The notes under the pieces are model-generated. The model made no database searches, was not told the DNA's origin, and saw only the letters and a list, made by a program, of their open reading frames with translations. A stretch of DNA of 64,000 bases from Deltaproteobacteria bacterium (GTDB lineage: Bacteria > Desulfobacterota > Desulfobulbia > Desulfobulbales > Desulfurivibrionaceae), in contig JAJZRO010000002.1 in assembly GCA_021802645.1 (NCBI GenBank), positions 66,257 through 130,256 of the forward strand. The letters run 5' to 3'. Shown piece after piece: positions 55,077 to 63,700 of this stretch. Numbering within the stretch: the stretch's first letter is position 1; each line of letters begins with the position of its first letter. The position numbers and the translations under genes are program-made.

Positions 55077-56663
55077 ATGAAAAAGACAATGCATCCCCCC
55101 CCTCCGACGCATACTCCCCCCACGCCCTGCCGTGCCGGCAAGGTCTATCTGATCGGCGCCGGTCCGGGCGATCCGGAACTCATCACAGTCAAGGGGTTGA
55201 AGCTCTTGCAGCGGGCCGAGGTCGTGGTGTACGACTACCTGGCCAGCAAGAAACTCCTCAAGCACGTGCCCCAAGCGGCGCAGTTGGTCTATGTCGGCAA
55301 GATGGGCGGGGTGCATCACGCCCACACCCAGGACGAGATCAACCAGATGCTGGTCGATTTCGCCAGGCAGGGCAAGCTGGTGGTGCGTCTGAAAGGCGGC
55401 GACCCCTTCATCTTCGGCCGCGGCGGCGAGGAAATCGAGATGCTGGTCGAACATGGCATTGCCTACGAGGTGGTGCCGGGCGTCACCTCGGCCACGGCGG
55501 CGGCCACCTACGCCGGCGTGCCCATCACCCATCGGCAGCACACCACCTCGGTCGCCTTTGTCACCGGCCACGAGGATCCGACCAAGGCGGCGAGCACCAT
55601 CGCCTGGGACAAGATCGCCACCGGCATCGGCACCCTGGTCTTCTACATGGGGATCAAGAACCTACCGATCATCACCGAAAAACTCATGGCCCATGGCCGC
55701 AGCCCCGAGACCCCGGTGGTGGTGGTGCGCTGGGCCTCGACCCCGGAACAGCAATCGGTGGAAGGAACGCTGGCCACCATTGCCGACAAGGTGCAGGCCG
55801 CCAGGATCAAGCCGCCGGCCCTCATCGTGGTGGGCGAGGTGGTCTCGCTGCGCGACAAGATCAACTGGTACGAGAAGCGGCCGCTCTTCGGCAAGCGCAT
55901 CCTGGTCACCCGCACCCGCGAGCAGGCGAGCGAGCTGGTGCATCGGCTGGAGGACCTCGGCGCCAACTGCCTGGAGGGTTCGACCATCGCCCTGGTGCCG
56001 CCGGATTCCTGGGCGGCGCTCGACAAGGAGTTGCACCGGCTGGCCGACTACGACTGGCTGCTCTTCACCAGCATCAACGCCATCAAGTTTTTCTTCCAGC
56101 GCCTGACGGAAATCGGCATGGATGCCCGCGACCTCAAGGGCCCCAAGATCGGCGTGGTGGGCACCACCACCGCCGAGTTTCTGCAGGGCCACGGCCTCCG
56201 TGCCGATTTGCTGCCCGAGGAGTTCACCGCCGAGGGCTTGGCAGCGGCGTTGGAGAAAGAGGGGATGAGCGGCAAGAAGGTGCTGCTGCCCCGGGCAGCC
56301 AAGGCCCGCGAGGTGCTCCCCGAAACGTTGGCCACCGCCGGGGCCGAGGTCGTCACCGTGCCGGTCTATCGCAACGTGCAGCCGGCGGACTATGCCGAGG
56401 TGCGGCAGGCGCTGGAGGAAAAGGCCATCGACCTTATTACCTTCACCAGTTCCTCCACGGTGATCAATTTCCTGGAGATGCTCCATTGCGCCGACGAGGC
56501 GGAACAGCAGCGCCTGCTCGACGGCGTCAAGATCGCGACCATCGGGCCCATTACCGCCAAGACCGCGTCGCAAAACGGCATGGCCATTCACATCCAGCCG
56601 AAGACCTTCACCATCCCCGCCCTGGTGGACGCCATCCTTGCCTACTACGCCAGCCGGCGCTGA
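55077..56663 (+). CDS. CobA-HemD fusion: uroporphyrinogen-III methyltransferase/synthase
   Basis: This bifunctional enzyme closes hydroxymethylbilane to uroporphyrinogen III and methylates it to precorrin-2 for sirohaem, cobalamin or the alternative haem route. At 528 residues the N-terminal methyltransferase (about 20-260) has VYLIGAGPGDPELITVKG, VVRLKGGDPFIFGRGGEE and VTSATAAATYAGVPITHR. The C-terminal synthase (about 270-525) has ILVTRTREQASELV, FTSINAIKFF and FTSSSTVINF. The N-terminus is Pro-rich. Two starts (55065 or 55077) are possible, both weakly supported. hemC precedes it by 64 bases. Confidence 0.93.
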   Translation: MKKTMHPPPPTHTPPTPCRAGKVYLIGAGPGDPELITVKGLKLLQRAEVVVYDYLASKKLLKHVPQAAQLVYVGKMGGVHHAHTQDEINQMLVDFARQGKLVVRLKGGDPFIFGRGGEEIEMLVEHGIAYEVVPGVTSATAAATYAGVPITHRQHTTSVAFVTGHEDPTKAASTIAWDKIATGIGTLVFYMGIKNLPIITEKLMAHGRSPETPVVVVRWASTPEQQSVEGTLATIADKVQAARIKPPALIVVGEVVSLRDKINWYEKRPLFGKRILVTRTREQASELVHRLEDLGANCLEGSTIALVPPDSWAALDKELHRLADYDWLLFTSINAIKFFFQRLTEIGMDARDLKGPKIGVVGTTTAEFLQGHGLRADLLPEEFTAEGLAAALEKEGMSGKKVLLPRAAKAREVLPETLATAGAEVVTVPVYRNVQPADYAEVRQALEEKAIDLITFTSSSTVINFLEMLHCADEAEQQRLLDGVKIATIGPITAKTASQNGMAIHIQPKTFTIPALVDAILAYYASRR

Positions 56664-56676
56664 ACTGGGGGAGCCG

Positions 56677-56949
56677 ATGCAGTGTCATGCCTGTCGGAAG
56701 GAGGTCTCCAGCAGCGGCCGGGTCGCCTTCCGCGAGGAGTGCCCCCATTGCGGCGCCGATCTGCACAGCTGCGTCCACTGCCGCTTCCATGATCGCGGGG
56801 CCTACAATGAGTGCCGGGAATCAGGGGCCGAACGGGTAGGGGACAAGGAAAAAGCCAACCGCTGCGAGTACTTTCAGCCGGCAACCGGGCAAGGCGCGGC
56901 ACCGGCCAACGACGCCAGGGCCAAACTCGAAGCCCTGTTCAGAAAGTAG
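56677..56949 (+). CDS. Small Cys-rich zinc-ribbon protein
   Basis: This 90-residue protein has a Cys/His array (CHACRKEV, CPHCGADLHSCVHCRFHD, YNECRES, NRCEYF), enough for two zinc sites. The C-terminal part is Ala/Lys-rich and helical. GGGGAG lies before the start, 13 bases after the cobA-hemD stop, so it is likely co-transcribed. I recall similar proteins in deltaproteobacteria but know no function. Confidence 0.85.
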   Translation: MQCHACRKEVSSSGRVAFREECPHCGADLHSCVHCRFHDRGAYNECRESGAERVGDKEKANRCEYFQPATGQGAAPANDARAKLEALFRK

Positions 56950-56994
56950 TCCGCTGCCGTTTCTCCTGCCGTTCACCGCCAAAGGCCCACCAAC

Positions 56995-58164
56995 ATGGAC
57001 CGCCAGATCTCGCTTTCCATCCTGATCCGTTTTCTGATCTATTTCGTCCACTGGATGGTGCTGGCCCATCTGCCGGTGTTACTCAAGCAGCAGGGTTTCG
57101 ACGATGTGGCCGTCGGTCTGGTCATCGGGCTGTTCGCCCTTTCCTCCATGCTGCTCATGCTGCCCATGGGGCTCTTTTCCGACTTCTTTTCGCCCAGGCG
57201 GACGCTCCTCACCGGCGCCCTTTCTTTTGCCCTCTATTTTTTTCTGCTGCCCCGCGCCACAACGCTCGGCTCCCTGCTGCCGGTGGTCCTGCTCGGCGGC
57301 CTGGGCGCGGCGGCGCTGATCGTGGTGAGCGAATCGCTCTACCTCAAGCAGTTCGGCCAGGAACGGCGCGGCAGGAGGGTGGCGCTCTATCACCTCAGCA
57401 CCTACCTCGGTTTCGGCCTTGGCCCCCTGGCCGGCGGTTTTTTACTCAGGTCGGGGCTGCTCTTTCCGGCGGCCAGCCTCGGCGCCTTGCTGATCTTCGG
57501 TGTCGTCCTCGGGATCGAGGACCATTCGGTACGGGTCTTCGCCTTCCGCGACTACGGCGAGGATCTGCGCCAGTTCAAGCCGCTCATGCTCATGGCCTGT
57601 ATTTTCATGCTGGGAACCCATTTCGGGGTGGAGCAGACTTCAATTTCCCTGCTGATGCGGGAGACCCTCCATTTCACGCCGGAACGCATCGGCCTCTATT
57701 TCGCGGTGGTGGGGTTGTGGATGGCGGCGGTGGTGCCTTTTGTCGGCCATCTGCACGACAAGCGCAGCACCGTCTTTCTCTTCTTCCTTGCCGGGCTCGG
57801 CCTGTCGGCCTTTTTTCAGGCACTGACCGCCTTGGCCTTTGATTTCTGGAGCCTGCTCGTCATCCGGATGCTCCATACCCTGGGTGATGCGGTGGCCTTG
57901 CTGGAATTTTCAGTGCTCACCGCGCTCTTTTTCCCCGCCCGCCGGCTGGGCGGCAATTCCGGAGTGCTCTATGCCGTCCGCACCCTGGCCACCTTTGGCG
58001 CGGCGGTTCTCACCGGGATAGTGAATCACCGCTGGTCATACGGGGCCTCCTTTCTGGTCAACGGGCTTTTTGTCCTCCTCTTCGTGGGGCTGAGCTTCAC
58101 CCTCATCGCCACCAATCCCCAACGACGGCTGGAGGTGGGGTGGGGCAACCGCGACGACGCCTGA
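56995..58164 (+). CDS. MFS transporter
   Basis: This 389-residue major facilitator superfamily protein has about twelve helices. The loop 2-3 motif is GLFSDFFSPRRTLLTGA. A mid-protein cytoplasmic loop (FAFRDYGEDLRQFKP) separates two six-helix halves, with VGHLHDKRSTVFLFF as the second-half version of the loop motif. No substrate can be inferred. It lies 45 bases after the zinc-ribbon gene and may be part of the hemC transcript. Confidence 0.88.
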   Translation: MDRQISLSILIRFLIYFVHWMVLAHLPVLLKQQGFDDVAVGLVIGLFALSSMLLMLPMGLFSDFFSPRRTLLTGALSFALYFFLLPRATTLGSLLPVVLLGGLGAAALIVVSESLYLKQFGQERRGRRVALYHLSTYLGFGLGPLAGGFLLRSGLLFPAASLGALLIFGVVLGIEDHSVRVFAFRDYGEDLRQFKPLMLMACIFMLGTHFGVEQTSISLLMRETLHFTPERIGLYFAVVGLWMAAVVPFVGHLHDKRSTVFLFFLAGLGLSAFFQALTALAFDFWSLLVIRMLHTLGDAVALLEFSVLTALFFPARRLGGNSGVLYAVRTLATFGAAVLTGIVNHRWSYGASFLVNGLFVLLFVGLSFTLIATNPQRRLEVGWGNRDDA

Positions 58165-58193
58165 ACCGCTCCCCCAAACCCATCCGGCAAAGG

Positions 58194-58207
58194 TTGACCT
58201 ACGTCAA
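58194..58207 (+). promoter_or_regulatory. FNR/CRP-type operator, TTGAC-N4-GTCAA
   Basis: The site is a perfect palindrome TTGACCTACGTCAA. Its centre (58200.5) is 41.5 bases upstream of the start predicted from the -10 hexamer TATACT at 58230-58235. That is the class II activator position used by FNR/DNR/HcpR-type proteins. It stands upstream of the cupin gene. Confidence 0.65.
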
Positions 58208-58229
58208 GGCAATGGCAGGCTCCGGGTGC

Positions 58230-58235
58230 TATACT
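58230..58235 (+). promoter_or_regulatory. -10 hexamer of the cupin gene
   Basis: TATACT (five of six to consensus) would set the start near 58242, about 22 bases before the ATG. There is no good -35, as expected for a class II activator-dependent promoter. Confidence 0.55.
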
Positions 58236-58263
58236 CTTGGTAAACCCCACGGAGGTGGCTGCC

Positions 58264-58578
58264 ATGAAAAAAATCGCCCTTGCCGAAACCAGCGTCTTTG
58301 ACGAAAAGAGCTTTAAACGTTTTCTGCTGCACGATTCGCCTTATTTCCGGGTGCTGAACTTCAACCTCAAGGCCGGCCAGCTCTTTCCGGTCCATTCGCA
58401 TCCCACCGAGGGTCAGCTCACCATCCAGGTGGTGGAAGGCAGTGGCGAATTTCTGTCGACCGATACGGCCATCCCCGCCGCCAGCGGCGACATCCTGGTG
58501 AGTGACATCAGCGAACCGCACGGGGTGAGGGCCGTCACCGACATGCGCATCCTGGTCACCATCGCCCCGCCGTTCTAA
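58264..58578 (+). CDS. Small single-domain cupin protein
   Basis: This 104-residue cupin has the first motif FPVHSHPTEGQLTIQVVEGSG (two His and a Gln in place of the usual Glu) and the second motif SDISEPHGVRA with one His. Metal binding is likely but the usual Glu is missing. GGAGGTGG lies before the start. The FNR/CRP-type site upstream suggests expression tied to redox, nitrogen-oxide or respiratory state. Substrate unknown. Confidence 0.85.
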   Translation: MKKIALAETSVFDEKSFKRFLLHDSPYFRVLNFNLKAGQLFPVHSHPTEGQLTIQVVEGSGEFLSTDTAIPAASGDILVSDISEPHGVRAVTDMRILVTIAPPF

Positions 58579-58624
58579 ATCGGCGGCATGCAGCATTGCG
58601 GGTGGCCTGACCGGTGGCCGCCAC

Positions 58625-58653
58625 TTGCAACATCTTACGACAGGGGGTAGAGT
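58625..58653 (+). promoter_or_regulatory. Candidate promoter of the rhodanese lipoprotein
   Basis: TTGCAA and TAGAGT (four of six each) are spaced by 17 bases, about 70 bases upstream of the rhodanese start. Confidence 0.35.
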
Positions 58654-58723
58654 GTGCCCCTAACTCTCCCTATCCCGCCTGGAACAAGGGAGAAGGTCCA
58701 CGAACGATCCTTGGGGATGTGTC

Positions 58724-59131
58724 ATGAAACATTTGCTCGCTTTGTTGGGAATGGTGGCGGTGCTGGCACTCGCCGTCGCCTGTTCGGATAACCGGGCCAG
58801 TCAGAGCGGCCCGATTTTTCGCACGCTGACGCCGCTGGAGGCCAAGACGCTCATTGCCCAGCGTTCCGGTCTCGCCATCATCGACCTGCGCGAACCGCAG
58901 GAACTCCACGAGGGGTCCATTGCCGGCTCGCAACTGATGCCCTTTCGGGAGATCGCCCAGGGCCGCCTTACCCTGCCCAATGACCGGCCGTTGCTGCTGA
59001 TCTGCGCGATCGGCGGCCGCAGTTACATGGTGGGCCAGTATTTCAGCCGCAAGGGATACCCGGAGATATATAGTCTTGAAGGGGGAATCGCGGCCTGGAA
59101 GCAGGCGGGCCTGCCGGTGGAATACCACTAA
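58724..59131 (+). CDS. Rhodanese-domain lipoprotein
   Basis: This 135-residue secreted lipoprotein has a signal peptide ending LALAVAC (lipobox) and a rhodanese domain: LAIIDLREPQELHEGSIAGS and the active-site loop LLICAIGGRSY with the catalytic Cys. The periplasmic location fits sulfur-atom transfer or thiol handling in a sulfur-metabolising anaerobe. GGGGATG lies before the ATG. A convergent symporter shares a terminator region. Confidence 0.9.
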   Translation: MKHLLALLGMVAVLALAVACSDNRASQSGPIFRTLTPLEAKTLIAQRSGLAIIDLREPQELHEGSIAGSQLMPFREIAQGRLTLPNDRPLLLICAIGGRSYMVGQYFSRKGYPEIYSLEGGIAAWKQAGLPVEYH

Positions 59132-59149
59132 ACAACCGGGCAACAAAAA

Positions 59150-59171
59150 GGCGGCCGGACTGCCGGCCGCC
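59150..59171. terminator. Terminator between rhodanese gene and symporter
   Basis: The stem GGCGGCCGG-ACTG-CCGGCCGCC has a U-run on the minus strand (TTTTTG after the stem), so it mainly ends the symporter message. On the plus strand the tail is weaker (TTCGTCCC). Confidence 0.7.
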
Positions 59172-59182
59172 TTCGTCCCTTC

Positions 59183-60505
59183 CTACCATTCGAAGTAGCG
59201 CATCGTCTCCGCCTTGACCACCTGCGCCAGCAGGAGCAGACCGATGATGTTGGGAATGGCCATCAGGCCGTTCGCGAGGTCCGAGAAGTTCCAGACGAAT
59301 TCCAGTTTCATCATCGCGCCCACGACCACCATGCTCACGAAGACCACCCGATAGGGCCTGATGGCGCGGGGGCCGAGCAGATATTCGATCGCCTTCTCGC
59401 CATAGTAGTTCCAGCCGATGAGGGTCGAGTAGGCGAAGAGGGCGGTGGCGATTGCCACCAGCACCACGCCGGTATGGCCCAGGCTCTCGCCGCAACTGAC
59501 GCTGGTGAGCTGGCCCGGGGCGATACCATGCTGCCAGGCAGTACTGGTCAGGATGATCAATGCGGTCATGGAACAGACCACCAGGGTATCGATAAAGGTC
59601 TGGGTCATGCTAACCAGGGCCTGCTTCACCGGATCGTGGGTGCGGGCCGCTGCCGCGGCAATGGGCGAGGAGCCCAGGCCCGACTCGTTGGAGAAGACGC
59701 CGCGGGCGATGCCGAAGCGCATGGCCGCGGCGACCGCCGCGCCGGCAAAACCACCGCTGGCCGCGGCCGGAGTGAAGGCGTGGCCGAGGATCAGGGCCAA
59801 GGCCTGGGGAATCTCGGCCGCATTGACCGCCAGCGCAGTCAACGCGGTAATGATGTACCCCACGATCATAAAGGGCACCAAGAACGAGGTGAAACGGGCG
59901 ATGGACTTGATGCCGCCGAGGATAACGAGGCCGGTCAAGAGCATCAGCACCGTGCCGGTGAGCCAGGGCTCGATTTGAAAGGTGGCCTGGAAGATGGTGG
60001 CCACCGCGTTGGCCTGGGCCATGTTGCCGATCCCGAAGGTGGCCAGCGCGGTAAAGAGGGCGAAAAGCCAGCCCAGGGTGGGGAGGTTGGCGCCCTTGGC
60101 CAGGTAGTACATGGGGCCGCCACGCATGCCGTGCTCGCCCTTTTCGCGGTATTTCACCGCCAGCACCGCCTCGGCGTACTTGGTGGCCATGCCGACCAGG
60201 CCGGTCATCCACATCCAGAAGACCGCCCCCGGTCCGCCCAGGGTGATGGCGGTGGCCACGCCGACGATGTTACCGATGCCCACCGTGGCGGCCAGCGCCG
60301 TCATCAGGGCGGCAAAATGGCTGATGTCGCCGTCGCCGGCGTGCTCCTTCTGCCAGATCAGCTTGAGGGCATGGGGCAGGGCACGGAACTGCATGCCCTT
60401 GAGGATGATGGTAAGATAGAGGCCGGTACCCACCAGCAGCACCAGCATGGGTGGTCCCCACACCCAGCCGGAAAGGGTAGCGATCAGCGATTCAAGAGCG
60501 GCCAT
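59183..60505 (-). CDS. Sodium:alanine symporter (AGCS family)
   Basis: This 440-residue sodium-coupled amino-acid symporter is of the AlsT/AgcS type. It has about ten helices; signature segments include GDISHFAALMTALAATVGIG, NIVGVATAITLGGPGAVFWM, GMRGGPMYYLAKG, IARGVFSNESGLGSSPIAAA and AYSTLIGWNYYGEKAIEYLL. The N-E-S-G-L-G motif is intact. A candidate promoter with TTGACT lies upstream. Alanine or glycine is the likely substrate. Confidence 0.93.
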   Translation of the reverse strand: MAALESLIATLSGWVWGPPMLVLLVGTGLYLTIILKGMQFRALPHALKLIWQKEHAGDGDISHFAALMTALAATVGIGNIVGVATAITLGGPGAVFWMWMTGLVGMATKYAEAVLAVKYREKGEHGMRGGPMYYLAKGANLPTLGWLFALFTALATFGIGNMAQANAVATIFQATFQIEPWLTGTVLMLLTGLVILGGIKSIARFTSFLVPFMIVGYIITALTALAVNAAEIPQALALILGHAFTPAAASGGFAGAAVAAAMRFGIARGVFSNESGLGSSPIAAAAARTHDPVKQALVSMTQTFIDTLVVCSMTALIILTSTAWQHGIAPGQLTSVSCGESLGHTGVVLVAIATALFAYSTLIGWNYYGEKAIEYLLGPRAIRPYRVVFVSMVVVGAMMKLEFVWNFSDLANGLMAIPNIIGLLLLAQVVKAETMRYFEW

Positions 60506-60538
60506 GGAGTCCCCCGTGGTTTGGTGTTGGTGTCACTC

Positions 60539-60568
60539 CTGATACCTGATTCACCGCGAGGGAGTCAA
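60539..60568 (-). promoter_or_regulatory. Candidate promoter of the symporter
   Basis: On the minus strand TTGACT and TATCAG are spaced by 18 bases, about 35 bases upstream of the start. Confidence 0.5.
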
Positions 60569-60630
60569 TGACGATGGCGGCAGAGGAGAGTTTTTCTCCA
60601 AACGGAAGGCGAGAAACAGGCCACAACAGA

Positions 60631-60660
60631 TTGACAGGATAACAGTGGGCCGGTTAATTT
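60631..60660 (+). promoter_or_regulatory. Candidate promoter of the AT-rich membrane orphan
   Basis: A perfect TTGACA lies 18 bases before TAATTT, 60 bases upstream of the start. The -10 is poor. Confidence 0.4.
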
Positions 60661-60719
60661 AATTGTTGAAGGGCGACAGCGAAGCAAGGGGGACGGCAAT
60701 CTCTACGTGAGAGGCGACA

Positions 60720-61130
60720 ATGGACAAGAAGGATTGCGGCGGAAACGACAGGGGGTTTTACGAGCCATATTCAAATATAACAGCAAAATTAAGAGGTTGG
60801 TTCGTAACGTATGGCATTGGAGCGCCGGTATTATTCGTTTCTCAACTTACCATTTCTACTGCATTAGAAAAATCCGGGTGTGGCCGCTTCGTGATAACGC
60901 TATTTCTCATCGGTGTGGCCCTGCAAGTTTTGATCGCGCTTATTCATAAAACAACAATGTGGTATGCGTATCTTGGCGAAGTTAAAGAAAATTTCAAAAA
61001 AACAAGACGTTACAAAATATCCGATAAATTATCAGAGATTTATTGGCCGGAATTTATCGCTGATTGTTTTTCAATGGGGCTTTTTATCGTGGCAACGTAT
61101 CAGTCTTTGTCCGTGGCGATACAACAATAA
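60720..61130 (+). CDS. AT-rich small membrane protein of unknown function
   Basis: This 136-residue protein has two or three predicted membrane helices (GAPVLFVSQLTISTA; FVITLFLIGVALQVLIALI; FIADCFSMGLFIVATYQSL) and a basic loop (VKENFKKTRRYKI). Codon use and AT content differ sharply from its neighbours, which suggests recent acquisition. Its stop lies three bases from the convergent calcium-loop gene. No family recognised. Confidence 0.6.
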   Translation: MDKKDCGGNDRGFYEPYSNITAKLRGWFVTYGIGAPVLFVSQLTISTALEKSGCGRFVITLFLIGVALQVLIALIHKTTMWYAYLGEVKENFKKTRRYKISDKLSEIYWPEFIADCFSMGLFIVATYQSLSVAIQQ

Positions 61131-61133
61131 CTC

Positions 61134-62207
61134 TTATACTGCCACGTCCAGTTCCTGAATGGTGCCGGCCCTGCCGGACTCGGTAAGATAGATCGAGGTG
61201 TCGCGCAGTTGGCCTTCCACGTTGTTGGCGCCGTCGGTGAGCGAAAACGGCGTGGCGGCGTGGTCGAGGAGCAGGGCGCCAATCTCCTTGTCCTTGAGAG
61301 AATAGAGGACATCGTTGCCGGCCCCATCCTTCCCCCATATTCGCAGCTGTTCGAACATCGGGTCGTTTTCGTCGAGCCAGCCGTTGCCGTCGCTGTCCAG
61401 TTTGGCCAGTTCGCTGAAGCCGTTGCCGGTCTGGGGGCCAAAGAGTTCGGTGCCGGAATCGATCGTGCCATTGTTGTTGCGGTCCAGGGCGAGAAAGCCG
61501 CTTCCACTGGCAAGGGAGGGCATTGCCTCGGCCTTGCCGTCCCCATTGAGGTCAAAGGCCATTCGCTGACCGGCAAGTTGCACGGTGGACCTATCGAAGT
61601 TGACCACCAACGGATCCACCTTCCGGGCATCGCCGGCCCGAACCGACAGGGAGGTCTCCTGTCTCACCTCGCGGGACATGGTAAATTCGAGATTGAACTG
61701 CACGGTGTTGCCGTCCGCGGTTTTGATCTCGCCGCTGGCGGCAAACTGGAGGCTTTCCTTTTCCTGGTCGAGTTGATGGTAATCGTATTCGAGCCCCCAG
61801 CCCTGCCGTGACGGTGCGGAACCTTCGGTGGTCGGCTTGGCCGGAATAGCCGGCGTGTCGGGGGTGGCAAGGGTAAACCGCGTCACCCGGATTTTTCTGC
61901 CGGTGAGCGCCTCCAGAATAAGACGGATGGTACGGAGTTTCGGATCTTCTGCGGCCTCGTCAGGTGGGGCCGGGGTCTCGGCTTCAGCCTTGCCGGAGGC
62001 CACCAACTCCTCCTTGGCGCGGGCGCGGGCCTCGGGGGACAGGGTGACCACCACGGCCGGTGGCGTGGGCGATGTGGGGTTGCGGCCGGTGCCTTCGAAG
62101 TCCGGCCGTTCGTTGCCTTGCCAGAAGTGGAGTGTCTCCTCCTGGAGCCGTTGTTGTTCGTGCAGATGGGTGCTGGTAAGCGCCACCGTGGCTTCACTGA
62201 TCCGCAT
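61134..62207 (-). CDS. Protein with EF-hand-like Asp/Asn-rich calcium loops
   Basis: This 357-residue protein has no signal peptide. The N-terminal half is Pro/Ala/Glu-rich (VVVTLSPEARARAKEELVAS). The C-terminal half has calcium-loop-like segments DLNGDGKAEAMP, LALDRNNNGTIDSGTELFGP and LDSDGNGWLDENDPMFEQLR, then LRIWGKDGAGNDVLYSLKDK. This block occurs in large adhesins and in stand-alone bacterial proteins as I recall. Calcium binding is likely; the role is unknown. The start MRISEA is preceded by GGGAACC. Confidence 0.8.
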   Translation of the reverse strand: MRISEATVALTSTHLHEQQRLQEETLHFWQGNERPDFEGTGRNPTSPTPPAVVVTLSPEARARAKEELVASGKAEAETPAPPDEAAEDPKLRTIRLILEALTGRKIRVTRFTLATPDTPAIPAKPTTEGSAPSRQGWGLEYDYHQLDQEKESLQFAASGEIKTADGNTVQFNLEFTMSREVRQETSLSVRAGDARKVDPLVVNFDRSTVQLAGQRMAFDLNGDGKAEAMPSLASGSGFLALDRNNNGTIDSGTELFGPQTGNGFSELAKLDSDGNGWLDENDPMFEQLRIWGKDGAGNDVLYSLKDKEIGALLLDHAATPFSLTDGANNVEGQLRDTSIYLTESGRAGTIQELDVAV

Positions 62208-62281
62208 GGTTCCCTCCCGACGGATGGTGGTGTTACCAGACGTATCGGCAGACGGGAGAAAAAGTTAAATAGCGGGGAAAG

Positions 62282-63118
62282 TCAGTGCGGGAGGAATTCC
62301 ATGCTGATGTCGATGGCTGGCGCCGAGTGGGTGAGGGCGCCGATGGAGATGCAATCGACCCCGGTTTCCGCGATACGGCGGATGTTTTTGAGTGTCACCC
62401 CGCCCGAAGCCTCGGTGATGGCGGCATTATTCACCAGGGCCACGGCTCTGCGCATGGTGGCGAGACGCATGTTGTCGAGCATGATGATGTCGGCCTTGGC
62501 AGCCAGGGCCTGCCGCACCTGGGCCAGGGTTTCGCATTCCACCTCAACCTTGAGTCCTTTGGGGGCGTAATCACGCGCCTTCTGCACCGCAATGCCGATG
62601 GAGCCGGCAGCGGCGATATGGTTGTCCTTGATGAGAATCAGGTCGTGCAGGGAGAAACGATGGTTGTGGCCGCCGCCGACGGTGACCGCGTACTTTTCCA
62701 GCATGCGCAGGCCCGGCGTGGTTTTGCGGGTGTCGAGAATCCGCACCGGCAGCCCCTTGACCTGATCGACGAAGCGGCGGGTCAACGTCGCGATGCCGCT
62801 CAGGCGTTGGCAGAGATTCAGAGCCACCCGCTCGGCCGCCAGCAAAGCGAGGATGGGGCCGCTGACCGTGAGCAGGATGTCGCCGGCCTTGACGCTGGTG
62901 CCGTCCGCGACCGGTTGGCAGCAAACCGCGGGATTACGGGCCTGGAAGACGAGGGGCGCCACGGTTTCGACGCCAGCCACCACGCATTTCTGCCTGGCGA
63001 TGAAGATCGCTCTGCCGGTTTGTTCGGGGGTGAAGATGGCCTCGCTGGTGACATCGCCACCAGCGAGATCCTCCGCCAGAAATCGGATAATAGCCCCCTC
63101 CAGGGCTTGGCGATCCAT
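62282..63118 (-). CDS. nadC: Quinolinate phosphoribosyltransferase (decarboxylating)
   Basis: NadC makes nicotinate mononucleotide from quinolinate and PRPP in NAD synthesis. At 278 residues it has AEDLAGGDVTSEAIF, ALNLCQRLSGIATLTRRFV, ILDTRKTTPGLRMLEKYAV, GGGHNHRFSLHDLILIKDNH, EVECETLAQVRQAL, IMLDNM and EASGGVTLKNI. nadA and nadB are not in the window. The glycine-zipper gene precedes it by nine bases on the same strand. Confidence 0.95.
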   Translation of the reverse strand: MDRQALEGAIIRFLAEDLAGGDVTSEAIFTPEQTGRAIFIARQKCVVAGVETVAPLVFQARNPAVCCQPVADGTSVKAGDILLTVSGPILALLAAERVALNLCQRLSGIATLTRRFVDQVKGLPVRILDTRKTTPGLRMLEKYAVTVGGGHNHRFSLHDLILIKDNHIAAAGSIGIAVQKARDYAPKGLKVEVECETLAQVRQALAAKADIIMLDNMRLATMRRAVALVNNAAITEASGGVTLKNIRRIAETGVDCISIGALTHSAPAIDISMEFLPH

Positions 63119-63127
63119 CCGGTCAGC

Positions 63128-63580
63128 TTACTGCTGCTGCAACACCCACTGGCCCTGGTCGTTGCGGCAGGCAGTGGCCAAGGTTTTCTGCTTCCTGCCG
63201 TCGATGACCGCCACGATCTCTGCCTTGCGGCATACCCGGTCGGCGTTGTCCTGATAGGCAGGTTCAGGGGTGACGGAATAGCTCTTGCCGGTATCGGGAT
63301 TCACCCAGGTGGTGGTCTTGTAGGAAGGGCTCCGGTCGTACGCCGCGGTGAGCTGCTGATGGTCATACTTATCCATCTCGTTGCCGACGATATAGCCAAG
63401 CACGCCGCCGATGGCTGCCCCCAGCAAGGTGGCCTTGGTGTCCCTGCCGATCGCCTGGCCGAGCACGGCGCCGGCCGCGGCGCCGCCGACGCCGCCGATC
63501 GCTGCCTTGTTGGTGTCCATGGTGGCGCAGGCAGTGAGCAGGGCAGCGACGACCAGTGCACATACGGTATTTTTGAACAT
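63128..63580 (-). CDS. Glycine-zipper lipoprotein
   Basis: This 150-residue protein has a signal peptide with a lipobox (VVAALLTAC). A glycine-zipper membrane-like segment follows (AAIGGVGGAAAGAVLGQAIG and LLGAAIGGVLGYIVGNEMDK), then a C-terminal domain with paired Cys (DRVCRKAEIVAVI and ATACRNDQGQWVL), a pattern like the surface antigen/17 kDa family. GGAGGAGAAGG lies before the start. nadC is read nine bases later, perhaps on the same message. Outer-membrane location is inferred. Confidence 0.85.
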   Translation of the reverse strand: MFKNTVCALVVAALLTACATMDTNKAAIGGVGGAAAGAVLGQAIGRDTKATLLGAAIGGVLGYIVGNEMDKYDHQQLTAAYDRSPSYKTTTWVNPDTGKSYSVTPEPAYQDNADRVCRKAEIVAVIDGRKQKTLATACRNDQGQWVLQQQ

Positions 63581-63700
63581 ATCCTTCTCCTCCTTGTCTG
63601 TTATGGTGAGAGGTACCGTTGTTGTGAATATGAGTGATGCCCTTCCTCTTGTCAAGGGTAAGCGGCAGCGGCAGAAGGACCGCCCGTCATAAAACAACGA

